DNA from: Actinoplanes sp. TBRC 11911
GTDB lineage: Bacteria > Actinomycetota > Actinomycetes > Mycobacteriales > Micromonosporaceae
Direction of reading: 5' to 3'
DNA length: 64,000 nucleotides
Assembly: GCF_012933445.1 (NCBI RefSeq)
Contig: NZ_JABBNC010000019.1
Span: 99,838-163,837, forward strand
Part shown: positions 51,548 to 61,784 of the stretch, in pieces
How positions within the stretch are numbered: position 1 is the stretch's first letter
Layout: each line of letters begins with the position of its first letter
Notes under the pieces: model-generated
Database searches by the model: none
Seen by the model: only the letters and a program-made list of their open reading frames with translations
What the model was told of the DNA's origin: nothing
Program-made: the position numbers and the translations under genes

Positions 51548-51877
51548 GTGACGTCCGGGGTGGCCCAGACGCAGGCCGAATCCGCGGTGATGGCGAGTAC
51601 CGCCGCGAAGTTCGAACAGGTCAACGACTCGCTGCAGAACATGTTGAGCACGCTCATGTCCGAGCTGTCCGTGCTCAGCACCACGTGGAAGGGCCTCGGC
51701 GCGACCGCGTTCGAGCAGGTCAAGCAGCAGTACGCCGCGGACCTGCGCAAGCTGAACCAGGCGCTGTCGGAGACCGCCGGCTCGATTCGGCAGTCCGGCA
51801 TCGGCTACGACACGACCGACACCGAGTCTGCCAGCCGGGTCTCCAATGCCGGCGGCACCTTCACGCTGCCGCTCTGA
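51548..51877 (+). CDS. WXG100-family secreted protein (EsxB-like)
   Basis: 109 residues from GTG 51548. A helical hairpin with the W-x-G turn at Trp47-Lys48-Gly49 (TTWKGLG) is the WXG100 hallmark. The C-terminal helix ends with Tyr87-x-x-x-Asp91 (GYDTTD), matching the YxxxD/E type VII export signal. No cleavable signal peptide, as expected. It is followed 14 bp later by a second WXG100 gene, the two forming a probable heterodimer. Confidence 0.9.
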   Translation: MTSGVAQTQAESAVMASTAAKFEQVNDSLQNMLSTLMSELSVLSTTWKGLGATAFEQVKQQYAADLRKLNQALSETAGSIRQSGIGYDTTDTESASRVSNAGGTFTLPL

Positions 51878-51891
51878 CGGGGGAGGGGAAC

Positions 51892-52188
51892 ATGGCTAAC
51901 GACGGAATGCTGCTCGTCAACTTCGGCGCCCTTCAGCAGGCCGGCGCCGACATCCAGAAGGCGGTCAGCACCCTGCATTCGCAGCTCGACCAGCTCGAAC
52001 AGGACGCGGCACCGCTGGTCGCGACGTGGGAGGGCGAGGCCCAGCAGGCGTACGCGGCTCGTCAGGCGAAGTGGCGCGCGGCGTCCCAGGACCTCACGAA
52101 CATCCTGCAGAACATCAAATCCGCCGTCGATCAGTCGACCCAGGACTACATCGCCACCGAGAAGCAGGCGACCTCGCGCTTCCAGTGA
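51892..52188 (+). CDS. WXG100-family secreted protein (EsxA-like)
   Basis: 98 residues from ATG 51892 with GGGAGGGG upstream. The turn is Trp46-Glu47-Gly48 (ATWEGEA). The C-terminal helix carries Tyr86-x-x-x-Glu90 (DYIATE), which also matches the YxxxD/E export signal. Partner of the preceding WXG100 protein. A strong hairpin terminator starts 8 bp after its stop codon. Confidence 0.92.
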   Translation: MANDGMLLVNFGALQQAGADIQKAVSTLHSQLDQLEQDAAPLVATWEGEAQQAYAARQAKWRAASQDLTNILQNIKSAVDQSTQDYIATEKQATSRFQ

Positions 52189-52196
52189 CGACGGTC

Positions 52197-52240
52197 AACG
52201 GCCGGATCAGTCGTACGCGACTGGGACGGCCGTTTCCGTT
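52197..52240 (+). terminator. Terminator after the WXG100 pair
   Basis: AACGGCCG (52197-52204) pairs with CGGCCGTT (52227-52234); inside it CAGTCG pairs with CGACTG over a TACG tetraloop. TTTCCGTTT follows. The two stems are separated by three-base internal bulges. Confidence 0.85.
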
Positions 52241-52349
52241 TGGTCCGTTCTTGCAAGGCTTTTAGTCGCCCGATAGCGTACTGGTTCGTGAAGGCCGTAC
52301 GGCTACGATCGGTGTTTGATTGATCGCAACAAGCGACCGCTGCGGGTGT

Positions 52350-52407
52350 CCCGGACTACTTCCGGGCCTATGCCGACGGTGCCGTTCAACCGGCATATGA
52401 GTCCGGG
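52350..52407 (+). promoter_or_regulatory. Nested hairpin upstream of the SseB/Pro-rich gene
   Basis: In the 303-bp gap before 52492, CCCGGACT (52350-52357) pairs with AGTCCGGG (52400-52407), and inside it TATGCCG (52369-52375) pairs with CGGCATA (52391-52397). Both stems are perfect. This is either a structured RNA leader or a pair of nested operators. The rest of the gap holds the WXG100 terminator and, presumably, the promoter. Confidence 0.45.
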
Positions 52408-52491
52408 TGCCGCCGCCCATTGTGATCGCCGCCTGACCTTGTAGGTTGTACGCGTTGAGATGGCCTCGTCGCGCGGTGGGGAGAGGTGGAC

Positions 52492-55263
52492 GTGTCCGAG
52501 TGGGAGCCGGCTACGGACGCCGAGGTGGCGATGCGCGATGCGTTGCGCACCGACGATCAGGAGTCCTACTTCCGCATTCTGTCCGGTGTTGACCTGCTGT
52601 TGCCGGTCTCGGCCGACGCGCTAGCCGGTCTGGCGCCGCTCGGCTGGGGCACGTGGAGCACCGGCGGGCGAACGCATGTGCTCGCCTTCACCTCGTCGGC
52701 TGCGCTGCAGGCCTGCCTGGCCGACTACACGGGCTCGGCCCGCCGCGTGCCGTACGCGGAGCTCGCGAACTCCTGGCCCAACCTCGAGTGGTGGCTGGCC
52801 GTCAACCCGGGTCTGCCGATCGAGGGATACCTTCCGGCCTGGTTCGTGGCGCAACTGTCGCGTGGCGACCTGAGGCTGCCGACCCGCGGGCCGGGGCGCA
52901 ACCAGAGCGGTTCGCCGTCGAAGATTCAGGATCTGCACGCCGCGGCGGTGGCGGCCAACGCGGCCGCGGCCCAGAAAGACTCGGTGCCCGGCGGCCCGAC
53001 CGGCCAGGAGACGACGCTCCCGACCAGGGGCGGGGGATACCCGCAGTACCCGGTGAGCGCCCCGCCCGTCGGTCAGTCGCCGCAGGCCGGACCGCAGCCC
53101 GCGTCGGCACCGCCCTACGGCGCGCAGCAGCAGCCGTCGTCGCCGCCGCCTTACGGCGCTCAACGACCCGCGTCGGCCGCACCCTACGGTGGGCAGCAGG
53201 CGGCATCGGTCGCGCCCTATGGTGGGCAGCAGCCGGAGTCGCCTCCGCCTTACGGTGGGCAGCAGTCGCGGTCGGCCCCGCCGTACGGTGGGCAGCAGAT
53301 GCCGCCCCCGCCTTATGGGGGTCAGCAGATGCCGGCCGCGCAGCCGCCGGCCGCGCCCGTTTCGTCGGCCCGGCCCGTTTCGTCGGCTCCGCCGGTTTCC
53401 TACGGGCATCAGCCGCCGGCCGGCCCGCCCCCGACCTATCCGCATCAGGCGCCCACCGCCGCCTACCCGGTGCAGCGGGCCGCCGCGCCCGCCTCGGCGC
53501 CGCCCGCCCCGGCCCCGGCCTCGTCGCCGCCGGCCGCGCCCGCGTCGTCGCCGCCCGGTGGTGGCCAGACCCCGCAGATCGGCCCCGGTGGGCTGCCGGT
53601 CCGCACGCCCGGTGGCGTCATGCCCAGCGGCCTGCCCGCCCGCTCCCCGGCCTCGGCGTCCCCGACGTCCGCGCCCCCGGAGCAGGTGCCACCCGCATAC
53701 CGCCCGCCCGCGATGCCGGCGGCCCCGGCGATGCCGGGCACCCCGTCCGTGCCGGGCCCGCCGTCTTTGCCGACCGCGTCCGGCGACCTGCGGGCAACGC
53801 TGCAGAACCCCACGGGTCCGCTCCCGGTGCGCACGCCCATGGCGCAGACCCCGCCGGTCCCCGAGCACATCACGCCGCAGGAGCCGGACGAGCCGGCGTT
53901 CGATCCGGGATGGGCCGACGCTCAGCAGGAGCCGGAACTCCCACGCCGTACCGGTGGTGTCGCCGCGGGCTTCCCGCAGGGCCCGGCGTCGCCGCAGGCC
54001 GCGGCCGCCCAGCGCAGCCCGGCAGCGCCGTCCGTGCAACAGGGCCCCGGCTTCGGTTCGCCACTGCCGCGCCGCCAGGCCGCCACCGCGTCCGAGCAGT
54101 CGGCGCTCACCTCGTCGTTCCCGGCGTTCCAGACGGGCGGTGCCAGCCGTGCCGAGGCCCCGCCGGCCGCCCCGGTGTCGCGTCCGCCGGTCGTCCCGGG
54201 CGGCCCGGGCACCGACCGCCCACCGGCGATCGGTGCTGCGGGCAGCGACCGCCCGGCCCGGCTCGGTGCGCAGCCCCCGCTGGAGGTCCGGCGCGCCGTT
54301 CCGGTGCCGTCCTTCTCTCCGGCCAACGACGTCGAGCGCGAGCTCTTCGAGGCGGCCCACGGCGGCAGCACCGACGGTTTCCTGTCGACCCTGCTGCTGG
54401 CGACCGTGCTCGTCCCGGTCGCGCACCACTCCCGCCCGGGCAGTTCGCCCGGTGAGTCCGGCTTCGCCTTCCGCACCGACCAGATGGACGGCGAGCAGTT
54501 CCTCATCGTCTTCACCAGCAAGGACCGGCTCGGCGAGCATTACACCGAGCCGACCCGCACGGTGGGCGTCCGGTTCTACGAGCTGATCCGCAACTGGCCG
54601 GACCCGTCCTGGTCGTTCGCGGTCAACCCGGGCAGCCCGGTCGGCGCGAAATACCCCGGGCCGCAGGTCATCGCGCTCGCGAGCTGGGCCGCCGAGGCCG
54701 GCCTGGGCGCCGACCCCATCGAGGGTCAGGCCGAGCCGGGCATACCGGTCCCGGCACCGAAGCCGGCCAGCGACGACGCTCAGCACGCCACCGTCATGCA
54801 GAAGACGCTGCCGCCCGACCAGGTCGACTTCTACCTGGAACGCGGCTACGACCGGGTCGCCGGTTTCGTGCATCGGGCGACCGAGGTTGAACACCTTCGC
54901 ACGCCGGCCGAGCTGTTCGCGGCGCTGGGGCTCAGCTACGACACCTCGCCGCACCAGCATGACGCCAAGGAGGCGTACGTGCTGCGCTGGCCGGCCTACC
55001 GGCCGAGCCTGTACCGAATCCCGTACGGTGGGCAGAACGAGCAGGCGTTGCGCGCGATGGACGGCTGGGTGATCGAGCGCGCGCCGTTCCGCGGCAACGG
55101 CTTCGCCCCGGGCGAGGGGCGCGATGTGATCGCCGAGTTCAAGGTGGACAGCGTGCGGCTGCCGCACGGCTCGCAGCTCTGGCGCATCGACGCGGACGGC
55201 TCCGAGCGGATGGTCGCCATCTTCGACAACGACGGCCCGACCTGGCGCCGGGTGGGTGAGTAA
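52492..55263 (+). CDS. SseB-repeat, proline-rich protein with distinct C-terminal domain; candidate type VII effector
   Basis: 923 residues from GTG 52492 (GAGAGG five bases upstream; GTG 52486 is too close to it). Residues about 5-130 form an SseB-type domain (AMRDALRTDDQESYFRILSG, ANSWPNLEWWLAVNPGLPIEGYL). Residues about 130-600 are Pro/Ala/Ser/Gln-rich with PPYGGQQ repeats. A second SseB domain is at about 608-745 (NDVERELFEAAHGGSTDGF, NWPDPSWSFAVNPGSPVGA). The last about 160 residues are a separate domain with ERGYDRVAGFVHRATEV, LYRIPYGG, GWVIERAPFRGNGF and VIAEFKVDSVRLPHGSQLW. I cannot name it; the R-rich first strand and late E-F-K-V strand recall ADP-ribosyltransferase folds, which is a guess. 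A small gene follows two bases after the stop. Confidence 0.8.
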   Translation: MSEWEPATDAEVAMRDALRTDDQESYFRILSGVDLLLPVSADALAGLAPLGWGTWSTGGRTHVLAFTSSAALQACLADYTGSARRVPYAELANSWPNLEWWLAVNPGLPIEGYLPAWFVAQLSRGDLRLPTRGPGRNQSGSPSKIQDLHAAAVAANAAAAQKDSVPGGPTGQETTLPTRGGGYPQYPVSAPPVGQSPQAGPQPASAPPYGAQQQPSSPPPYGAQRPASAAPYGGQQAASVAPYGGQQPESPPPYGGQQSRSAPPYGGQQMPPPPYGGQQMPAAQPPAAPVSSARPVSSAPPVSYGHQPPAGPPPTYPHQAPTAAYPVQRAAAPASAPPAPAPASSPPAAPASSPPGGGQTPQIGPGGLPVRTPGGVMPSGLPARSPASASPTSAPPEQVPPAYRPPAMPAAPAMPGTPSVPGPPSLPTASGDLRATLQNPTGPLPVRTPMAQTPPVPEHITPQEPDEPAFDPGWADAQQEPELPRRTGGVAAGFPQGPASPQAAAAQRSPAAPSVQQGPGFGSPLPRRQAATASEQSALTSSFPAFQTGGASRAEAPPAAPVSRPPVVPGGPGTDRPPAIGAAGSDRPARLGAQPPLEVRRAVPVPSFSPANDVERELFEAAHGGSTDGFLSTLLLATVLVPVAHHSRPGSSPGESGFAFRTDQMDGEQFLIVFTSKDRLGEHYTEPTRTVGVRFYELIRNWPDPSWSFAVNPGSPVGAKYPGPQVIALASWAAEAGLGADPIEGQAEPGIPVPAPKPASDDAQHATVMQKTLPPDQVDFYLERGYDRVAGFVHRATEVEHLRTPAELFAALGLSYDTSPHQHDAKEAYVLRWPAYRPSLYRIPYGGQNEQALRAMDGWVIERAPFRGNGFAPGEGRDVIAEFKVDSVRLPHGSQLWRIDADGSERMVAIFDNDGPTWRRVGE

Positions 55264-55265
55264 CG

Positions 55266-55628
55266 ATGCGTGACGGTTACGTGGTGACCTGGCGCGGGCA
55301 CGAGTACGACGCGGTCCCCGACGGCGACAACGTCCGGATCTACCTGGATCAGCCGGCGGACGGCTTCGAGGAGACCAAGCCCGGTCGCTTCGTGCGGGTG
55401 CTGACTCCCGCCGAGTACGACGAGATGGTCTACGTCCGCACCACGTGCACCTGGCGTGGGGCGCCGTTCCTGGTGCTCGCCGAGTCCGAGGCGTGGCTGC
55501 GCCTCGAGTACACGGGTGGCCGCGCGCCGGTCGCCCGGCAGCTGGGCCTGGAAGAGTTCGACTTCGGCGTCTACCAGGCGTGGGCGCCCGCCAACGAGGT
55601 CCGCGACCTCTACGAGCAACGGATCTAA
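55266..55628 (+). CDS. Small partner protein of the SseB-repeat protein; possible immunity protein
   Basis: 120 residues, starting two bases after the preceding stop, so translation is coupled. No signal peptide or membrane helix. The sequence reads as a compact alpha/beta domain: YVVTWRGHEYDAVPDGDNV, TTCTWRGAPFLVLAESEAW, LRLEYTGGRAPVARQLGL and DFGVYQAWAPANEVRDLYEQ. Such a small acidic protein encoded straight after a large multidomain protein with a C-terminal variable domain is the classic layout of a toxin and its immunity protein. That role is inferred from position and size, not from a recognised family. Its 3' end overlaps the convergent hydrolase gene by four bases. Confidence 0.72.
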   Translation: MRDGYVVTWRGHEYDAVPDGDNVRIYLDQPADGFEETKPGRFVRVLTPAEYDEMVYVRTTCTWRGAPFLVLAESEAWLRLEYTGGRAPVARQLGLEEFDFGVYQAWAPANEVRDLYEQRI

Positions 55629-56551
55629 GAAGGCGTCTTCAGCCAGCGCAGGATCTCGCCGGTCACCACGTCGGTCGCCTCGTGGTGCAGGAAGTGGCCG
55701 GCGTCCGGGATGAGCCGCCACTCGTACGGCGCGACCACGTAGCGTCCGGAGCCCTGAGCCGTCCGGGGCAGCGTCGCCGTGTCCAGTTCGCCGTGCAGTT
55801 GCAGCGTCGGCGTGATCAGCGGCTTCTGCATCAGCTTGACGAAACGGTAACCCTGCAGCCGAAGAGCACTGCGGAACACCCAGCGGTACGCCTCGAGCGC
55901 GCAGAACGACGCTTGCGGGATCTGGATGGCCTCGCGGCAGCGCGCCACATAGTCGGCGAACTCGGGCGTGTCTCTCCACTGCGGACCGGTCCAGCGTGAC
56001 ATCAGCTCGCCGACCATGGCCGCGTCGTCGCGGGTGAGGACGTGCTCGAAGCGCGGCACCTGGAAGCGTAGGATCGTCGCCGACGCGGACAACTGGCCGC
56101 GGGGATCGGCGAACAGGGCAGCCCGCAACCGCAACGGATGCGCCGCGCCCAGCACCACCAGGCGGCTGACCAGTTTGGGGTGGAAGGCCGCGGCGGCCCA
56201 CCCGATCATGCCGCCGGCGCCGGCACCGACGACCATCGCGTTGCGCTCGCCGAGGGCCCGGATCAGGCCGGTGACGTCGGCCGCCATCGTATAACCGTCG
56301 TAGCCTCGCGGGGGCTTGTCGCTCGCGCCGTACCCGCGCAGGTCGATCGCGACCGCTCGGAAGCCCGCGTCCGCGACCCGGGGCAGTATGTCGTGCCACG
56401 CCCACCAGAACTCGGGAAAGCCGTGCAGGAAGAGCACCAGCGGGCCGGTGCCGGCCTCGACGACGTGGAAGCGGCTGCCGTTGGCGCCGACGAAACGATG
56501 TGTCCAGGGACCATCGTCGAGCACGCGCGACTCGTCCACCTCACCACCCAT
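55625..56551 (-). CDS. Alpha/beta-hydrolase-fold protein lacking the nucleophile
   Basis: 308 residues with the epoxide-hydrolase-like fold: LFLHGFPEFWWAWHDIL (oxyanion loop), DLRGYGASDKPPRGYDGYT and C-terminal GHFLHHE with the catalytic His. The nucleophile elbow, normally G-x-(S/D)-x-G, reads Gly109-Ala110-Gly111-Ala112-Gly113, so the nucleophile position is Gly. LHGELDTA supplies a possible acid. It is therefore unlikely to be a standard hydrolase and may bind a ligand or act by another chemistry. ATG 56551 is the best start. Convergent with the small partner gene. Confidence 0.85.
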   Translation of the reverse strand: MGGEVDESRVLDDGPWTHRFVGANGSRFHVVEAGTGPLVLFLHGFPEFWWAWHDILPRVADAGFRAVAIDLRGYGASDKPPRGYDGYTMAADVTGLIRALGERNAMVVGAGAGGMIGWAAAAFHPKLVSRLVVLGAAHPLRLRAALFADPRGQLSASATILRFQVPRFEHVLTRDDAAMVGELMSRWTGPQWRDTPEFADYVARCREAIQIPQASFCALEAYRWVFRSALRLQGYRFVKLMQKPLITPTLQLHGELDTATLPRTAQGSGRYVVAPYEWRLIPDAGHFLHHEATDVVTGEILRWLKTPS

Positions 56552-56593
56552 GGCATCCAGACTAGGCCGTGCTGTTGATCAAGCCGCGAGTGA

Positions 56594-56959
56594 TCAGCGC
56601 AACGGCTCGGCGGCGACCATCTCAACGAGCTTGCCGGCACCGCAGTCGGCGGGCACTTTCGCGTGTTCCGTCCGGATCCTCATCCGCACGCCTTTGACCA
56701 GTTTCGTTCCGTCGGTGGAGTGCAGGGCATACCGCGTACCGTCGTCGGTCGTCAGGTGGTAGCAGGGACCGGAACTGTCCGCGGTCACCGTGCCCACGAC
56801 CCACGAAGTGTCCTTGATCCGATCCGTGGGGTCGAGCGGCGGCCGGTCCGGTTCGACCGAAATGGTCGGCTGCGGGGTGGCGTCCTGTGCGGGCGCCGGG
56901 GCGGCGCATGCCGTCAACCCCGCGACCATCACCAGAAAGAGCGCCCGTTTTGTAGTCAT
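56594..56959 (-). CDS. Small lipoprotein of unknown function
   Basis: 121 residues from ATG 56959. A short signal peptide ends in the lipobox GLTAC with the lipidated Cys18, followed by an Ala/Pro/Gln linker. The mature domain (about 45-120: DTSWVVGTVTADSSGPCYHL, VKGVRMRIRTEHAKVPADCG) looks like a small beta barrel with two Cys that could form a disulfide. Family not recognised. It lies downstream of the M6 protease gene, separated by a terminator hairpin. Confidence 0.78.
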   Translation of the reverse strand: MTTKRALFLVMVAGLTACAAPAPAQDATPQPTISVEPDRPPLDPTDRIKDTSWVVGTVTADSSGPCYHLTTDDGTRYALHSTDGTKLVKGVRMRIRTEHAKVPADCGAGKLVEMVAAEPLR

Positions 56960-56976
56960 GAGACCCCCAGAAAGGC

Positions 56977-57015
56977 CGGAACCGATCAGACGCACGAGGC
57001 GCCTGATCGGTTCCG
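56977..57015 (-). terminator. Terminator of the M6 protease gene
   Basis: CGGAACCGATCAG (56977-56989) pairs perfectly with CTGATCGGTTCCG (57003-57015) over 13 bp. On the minus strand the stem is followed by GCCTTTCT. It starts 14 bases past the protease stop codon. Confidence 0.85.
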
Positions 57016-57028
57016 AGAAGGGGAAGGG

Positions 57029-59389
57029 TCAGGAGACGGCGACGGTCATCGACGTCCCGTTCTGGCTGAGCACCCCGATCTTGACGCCCACGGCGGGCAG
57101 CTTGACACCCTGGTTGGGCAGCTCGTCGTAGAAGTACTTGGCCTTGTCGTTGAATACCGGGTTGGGCAGCTGCGGCCACACCGGCGAGGCCTTGCCGTTC
57201 ACGTGCAGGAGCATGCCGTCGGTCAGCTTGAGGCCGAACGGCGCGTCGTACACCTGGATCCGGGCCCGGAACGGCACCCCGTTACCGTCCTTGAACGGCT
57301 TCGGGTGGGCGTCGACGTAGAGGTTACGGCCGCTACCCGGGTGCACGTTCGTGTTGTTGTCGGCCTGCGAGGTGTCCCAGTACGAGATCAGCAGGCCGGT
57401 CTGGTAGTTGTAGTGCTCCACGAAGTCCGGCTTGGTGGTGGCCCAGCCGAAGTTGTACGGCCCGGTCTCCAGGTACTTGTCGTACGACGTGTAGCTGCGG
57501 TTACCCGCGATGTAGTAGTTCGGGTAATCCTTCGTGACGTTGGCCCCGACGATCGAGAAGCCCTTGGCAACCCAGGTCGAGGTGCCCTCGGCGCCATCGG
57601 CCAGCACGGTCGCGCCGTCCGCCGTGATCGTGAGCTCGTCGCCGAAGAAGCCGCCCTCGGAGACACCGCCGTCGGTCAGGTAGTGCAGCCGGAACGCGAT
57701 CTTCTGACCGGCGTACGCGTTCAGCGGAATCGCGACGTCCGCCCAGTTCCCGCCGGACGAGCCGGTCAGGGCCGACGCGCCGCTGGCGTCCTTGGGCATC
57801 GGCGCGCCGTTGAGCGTGCCGTCGAGCCGCTTCCAGGTGGCGCCGTTGTCGGTCGAGGCCTCGAAGTACAGGTAGTCGAAGTCCTGTTCGATGTTGTAGC
57901 GGCCCTTGAGCGTGACGCTCGCGCTGGTCTTCCCGGTGAGGTCGATGTCGTGCGACAGCGAGTTGTCGAGATCGTCGGCGTTGCCGGAGAAGAACTGCTT
58001 GGTCCCGGCGAACGGCGCGCCCAGCGAGGTGGTCACCGTCTTGTCCGGCAATTGCACCACCACGGCCTGCGGCTTCTTGGTGTTGAACTCCTCCGGGCCC
58101 AGGTTGACGACCTTCTTCTGGCCGGCCTTGACCGTGCTGTAGTTCAGCCAGCCGAGCTGGAGCTTGTTCCACGCGCCCATGTCGCCGGGCCGGGTGCCGA
58201 GCGCCTCACCGGCCGCGTTCAGCCGGCTCTGCGCCATCAGCGTCCAGTACTCGTTGCTGTTGTCGCCCAGGCCGGTGGTGTCATAGTCGTCCGGCAGGCC
58301 GAGGTCGTGGGTGTACTCGTGCGTGAAGACGCTGAGGCCACCGTTCTCCGGCTGGATCGTGTAGTCGCCGACCCAGATGCCGGTGTTGCCGATCTGGGTG
58401 CCGCCGAGCAGGTTCCCGGACGGGCCGGTGACACCCTGGTCGGTCGGGTAGGCGTACCACCGGTGGCTCCAGATCGCGTCCTCACCCTGCTGCGGGTCGC
58501 CGTCGGCCTGGTCGCCGCCGGCGTGCACGATCTGGAAGTGGTCGATGTAGCCGTCCGGCTCGTTGAAGTTGCCGTCACCGTCGAAGTCGTACCGGTCGTA
58601 CTGGTCGAACGACTTCATGTCCTCGGCGACCTGCGCGTCGGTGCGCCCGGCCGCCTTCTGGTCGGCCACCCACTGGTTGGCGGCGTCGCGGACCAGCGCC
58701 CACGTGTTGCTGCAGACGTTGCTGCCGCACGTGTCGCGGCCGTAGCGGGCCTCGTTGTAGGGCACCTTGACCCAGTCGGTGACCTCGCCGTTGACCGTGT
58801 ACCGGCCGGACGACTGGCTCTCCATGTAGGTCTTCAGCGACTCGGTGTTCTTGCCCGTGCCGAAGTACAGCTGACGGTAGTGGTCGGCGTTGTAGTCCGC
58901 CTGCCACACCGTGGAGTTGTCCTTCTTGCGGTCCGGCTGCGGGATCGCGTTGTGCAGCGGTCCGTCGAACGTCGTCGGGCCGGGAGTGTCCGGATCCGAG
59001 TCGACGTCGGGGTACTGCGGCGAGCGCTGGTTGCCGAACTCGGCCAGGATCACGAAGATCCGGTCGGTGCGTTCCCGCGACAATTCGACGTACTGGTCCT
59101 TGCTCTTGCCTTTTGACCGGTCCTTGCCGACCTTGACGACCTTGCTCCCGTTACGGGTTTCCGGCTTGGACTTGCCACTCACCACATCGGACACGGCCTG
59201 CGTGCGCAGGGCACGACGCTTGTCCTCGAGGGGGTTGGGCAGATCGTCGATCGGAGCCTTGCTGCTACCGGACTTCGCCGCCGGCTGCGGATCTGCCGGT
59301 GGGGCCGCCGAGGCCACGGTCGGGAGCATCGCCCCGACACTGGTGACCATCGCGGCGCCGAGCAGTCCCACGACCACCTTGCGCACCAC
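57029..59389 (-). CDS. Secreted M6-family metalloprotease (immune inhibitor A type)
   Basis: 786 residues from GTG 59389 (GGAGG six bases upstream). Signal peptide about 1-28 (ending VASAAPP), then a propeptide (about 29-110). The catalytic zinc motif is HEYTHDLGLPDDYD with His357, Glu358 and His361, the HExxHxxGxxD pattern of M6 peptidases. ILAEFGNQRSP and DIDLTGKTSASVTLKGRYN-type beta modules follow, with an MAM-like beta-sandwich in the region about 470-610 (FDYLYFEASTDNGATWKRL). A secreted protein-degrading enzyme; substrate unknown. It stands alone between two terminators. Confidence 0.92.
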   Translation of the reverse strand: MVRKVVVGLLGAAMVTSVGAMLPTVASAAPPADPQPAAKSGSSKAPIDDLPNPLEDKRRALRTQAVSDVVSGKSKPETRNGSKVVKVGKDRSKGKSKDQYVELSRERTDRIFVILAEFGNQRSPQYPDVDSDPDTPGPTTFDGPLHNAIPQPDRKKDNSTVWQADYNADHYRQLYFGTGKNTESLKTYMESQSSGRYTVNGEVTDWVKVPYNEARYGRDTCGSNVCSNTWALVRDAANQWVADQKAAGRTDAQVAEDMKSFDQYDRYDFDGDGNFNEPDGYIDHFQIVHAGGDQADGDPQQGEDAIWSHRWYAYPTDQGVTGPSGNLLGGTQIGNTGIWVGDYTIQPENGGLSVFTHEYTHDLGLPDDYDTTGLGDNSNEYWTLMAQSRLNAAGEALGTRPGDMGAWNKLQLGWLNYSTVKAGQKKVVNLGPEEFNTKKPQAVVVQLPDKTVTTSLGAPFAGTKQFFSGNADDLDNSLSHDIDLTGKTSASVTLKGRYNIEQDFDYLYFEASTDNGATWKRLDGTLNGAPMPKDASGASALTGSSGGNWADVAIPLNAYAGQKIAFRLHYLTDGGVSEGGFFGDELTITADGATVLADGAEGTSTWVAKGFSIVGANVTKDYPNYYIAGNRSYTSYDKYLETGPYNFGWATTKPDFVEHYNYQTGLLISYWDTSQADNNTNVHPGSGRNLYVDAHPKPFKDGNGVPFRARIQVYDAPFGLKLTDGMLLHVNGKASPVWPQLPNPVFNDKAKYFYDELPNQGVKLPAVGVKIGVLSQNGTSMTVAVS

Positions 59390-59564
59390 GTGTTACCTCC
59401 GCTTATGCGGCCGGGGGAGGGGGTACGCCCCCGGCGTAAACAGCCTCGGATCGAGGCCGGAGATAAACGTATGCACAACTAACGATGTTCGGTGATCACT
59501 CAGACAATTGATAGATGATGGTTACGTGTTATGACCCTGGCATAACATCGACCGTGGACAAAAA

Positions 59565-59596
59565 GGACAAAGGCCGGCGTCGGCCGGCCTTTGTCC
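59565..59596. terminator. Terminator at the end of acs
   Basis: GGACAAAGGCCGGC pairs perfectly with GCCGGCCTTTGTCC (14 bp) over a GTCG loop. A-rich sequence precedes the stem on the plus strand, giving a T-run for the minus-strand acs transcript, whose stop codon is 10 bases away. Confidence 0.92.
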
Positions 59597-59606
59597 TCGA
59601 TGAGTC

Positions 59607-61592
<1,986 letters not shown>

Positions 61593-61784
61593 GAGGGCGG
61601 CTCCTCCTATGCTGACCCGGGCTTTTCTCAATTGCACATTAGTGAAGGCGGTGCACGTGGGCGAGGCTTGCGGAACACCGGGCGCCCGATGGTCCGGCGG
61701 GCGCGCTTAATGACCGAAGGCTGTTCGTCCCTGCGCGAATCTTGCCAGTAACGAGCCACTTCACGCATCCCGTACCGTTGTCTG

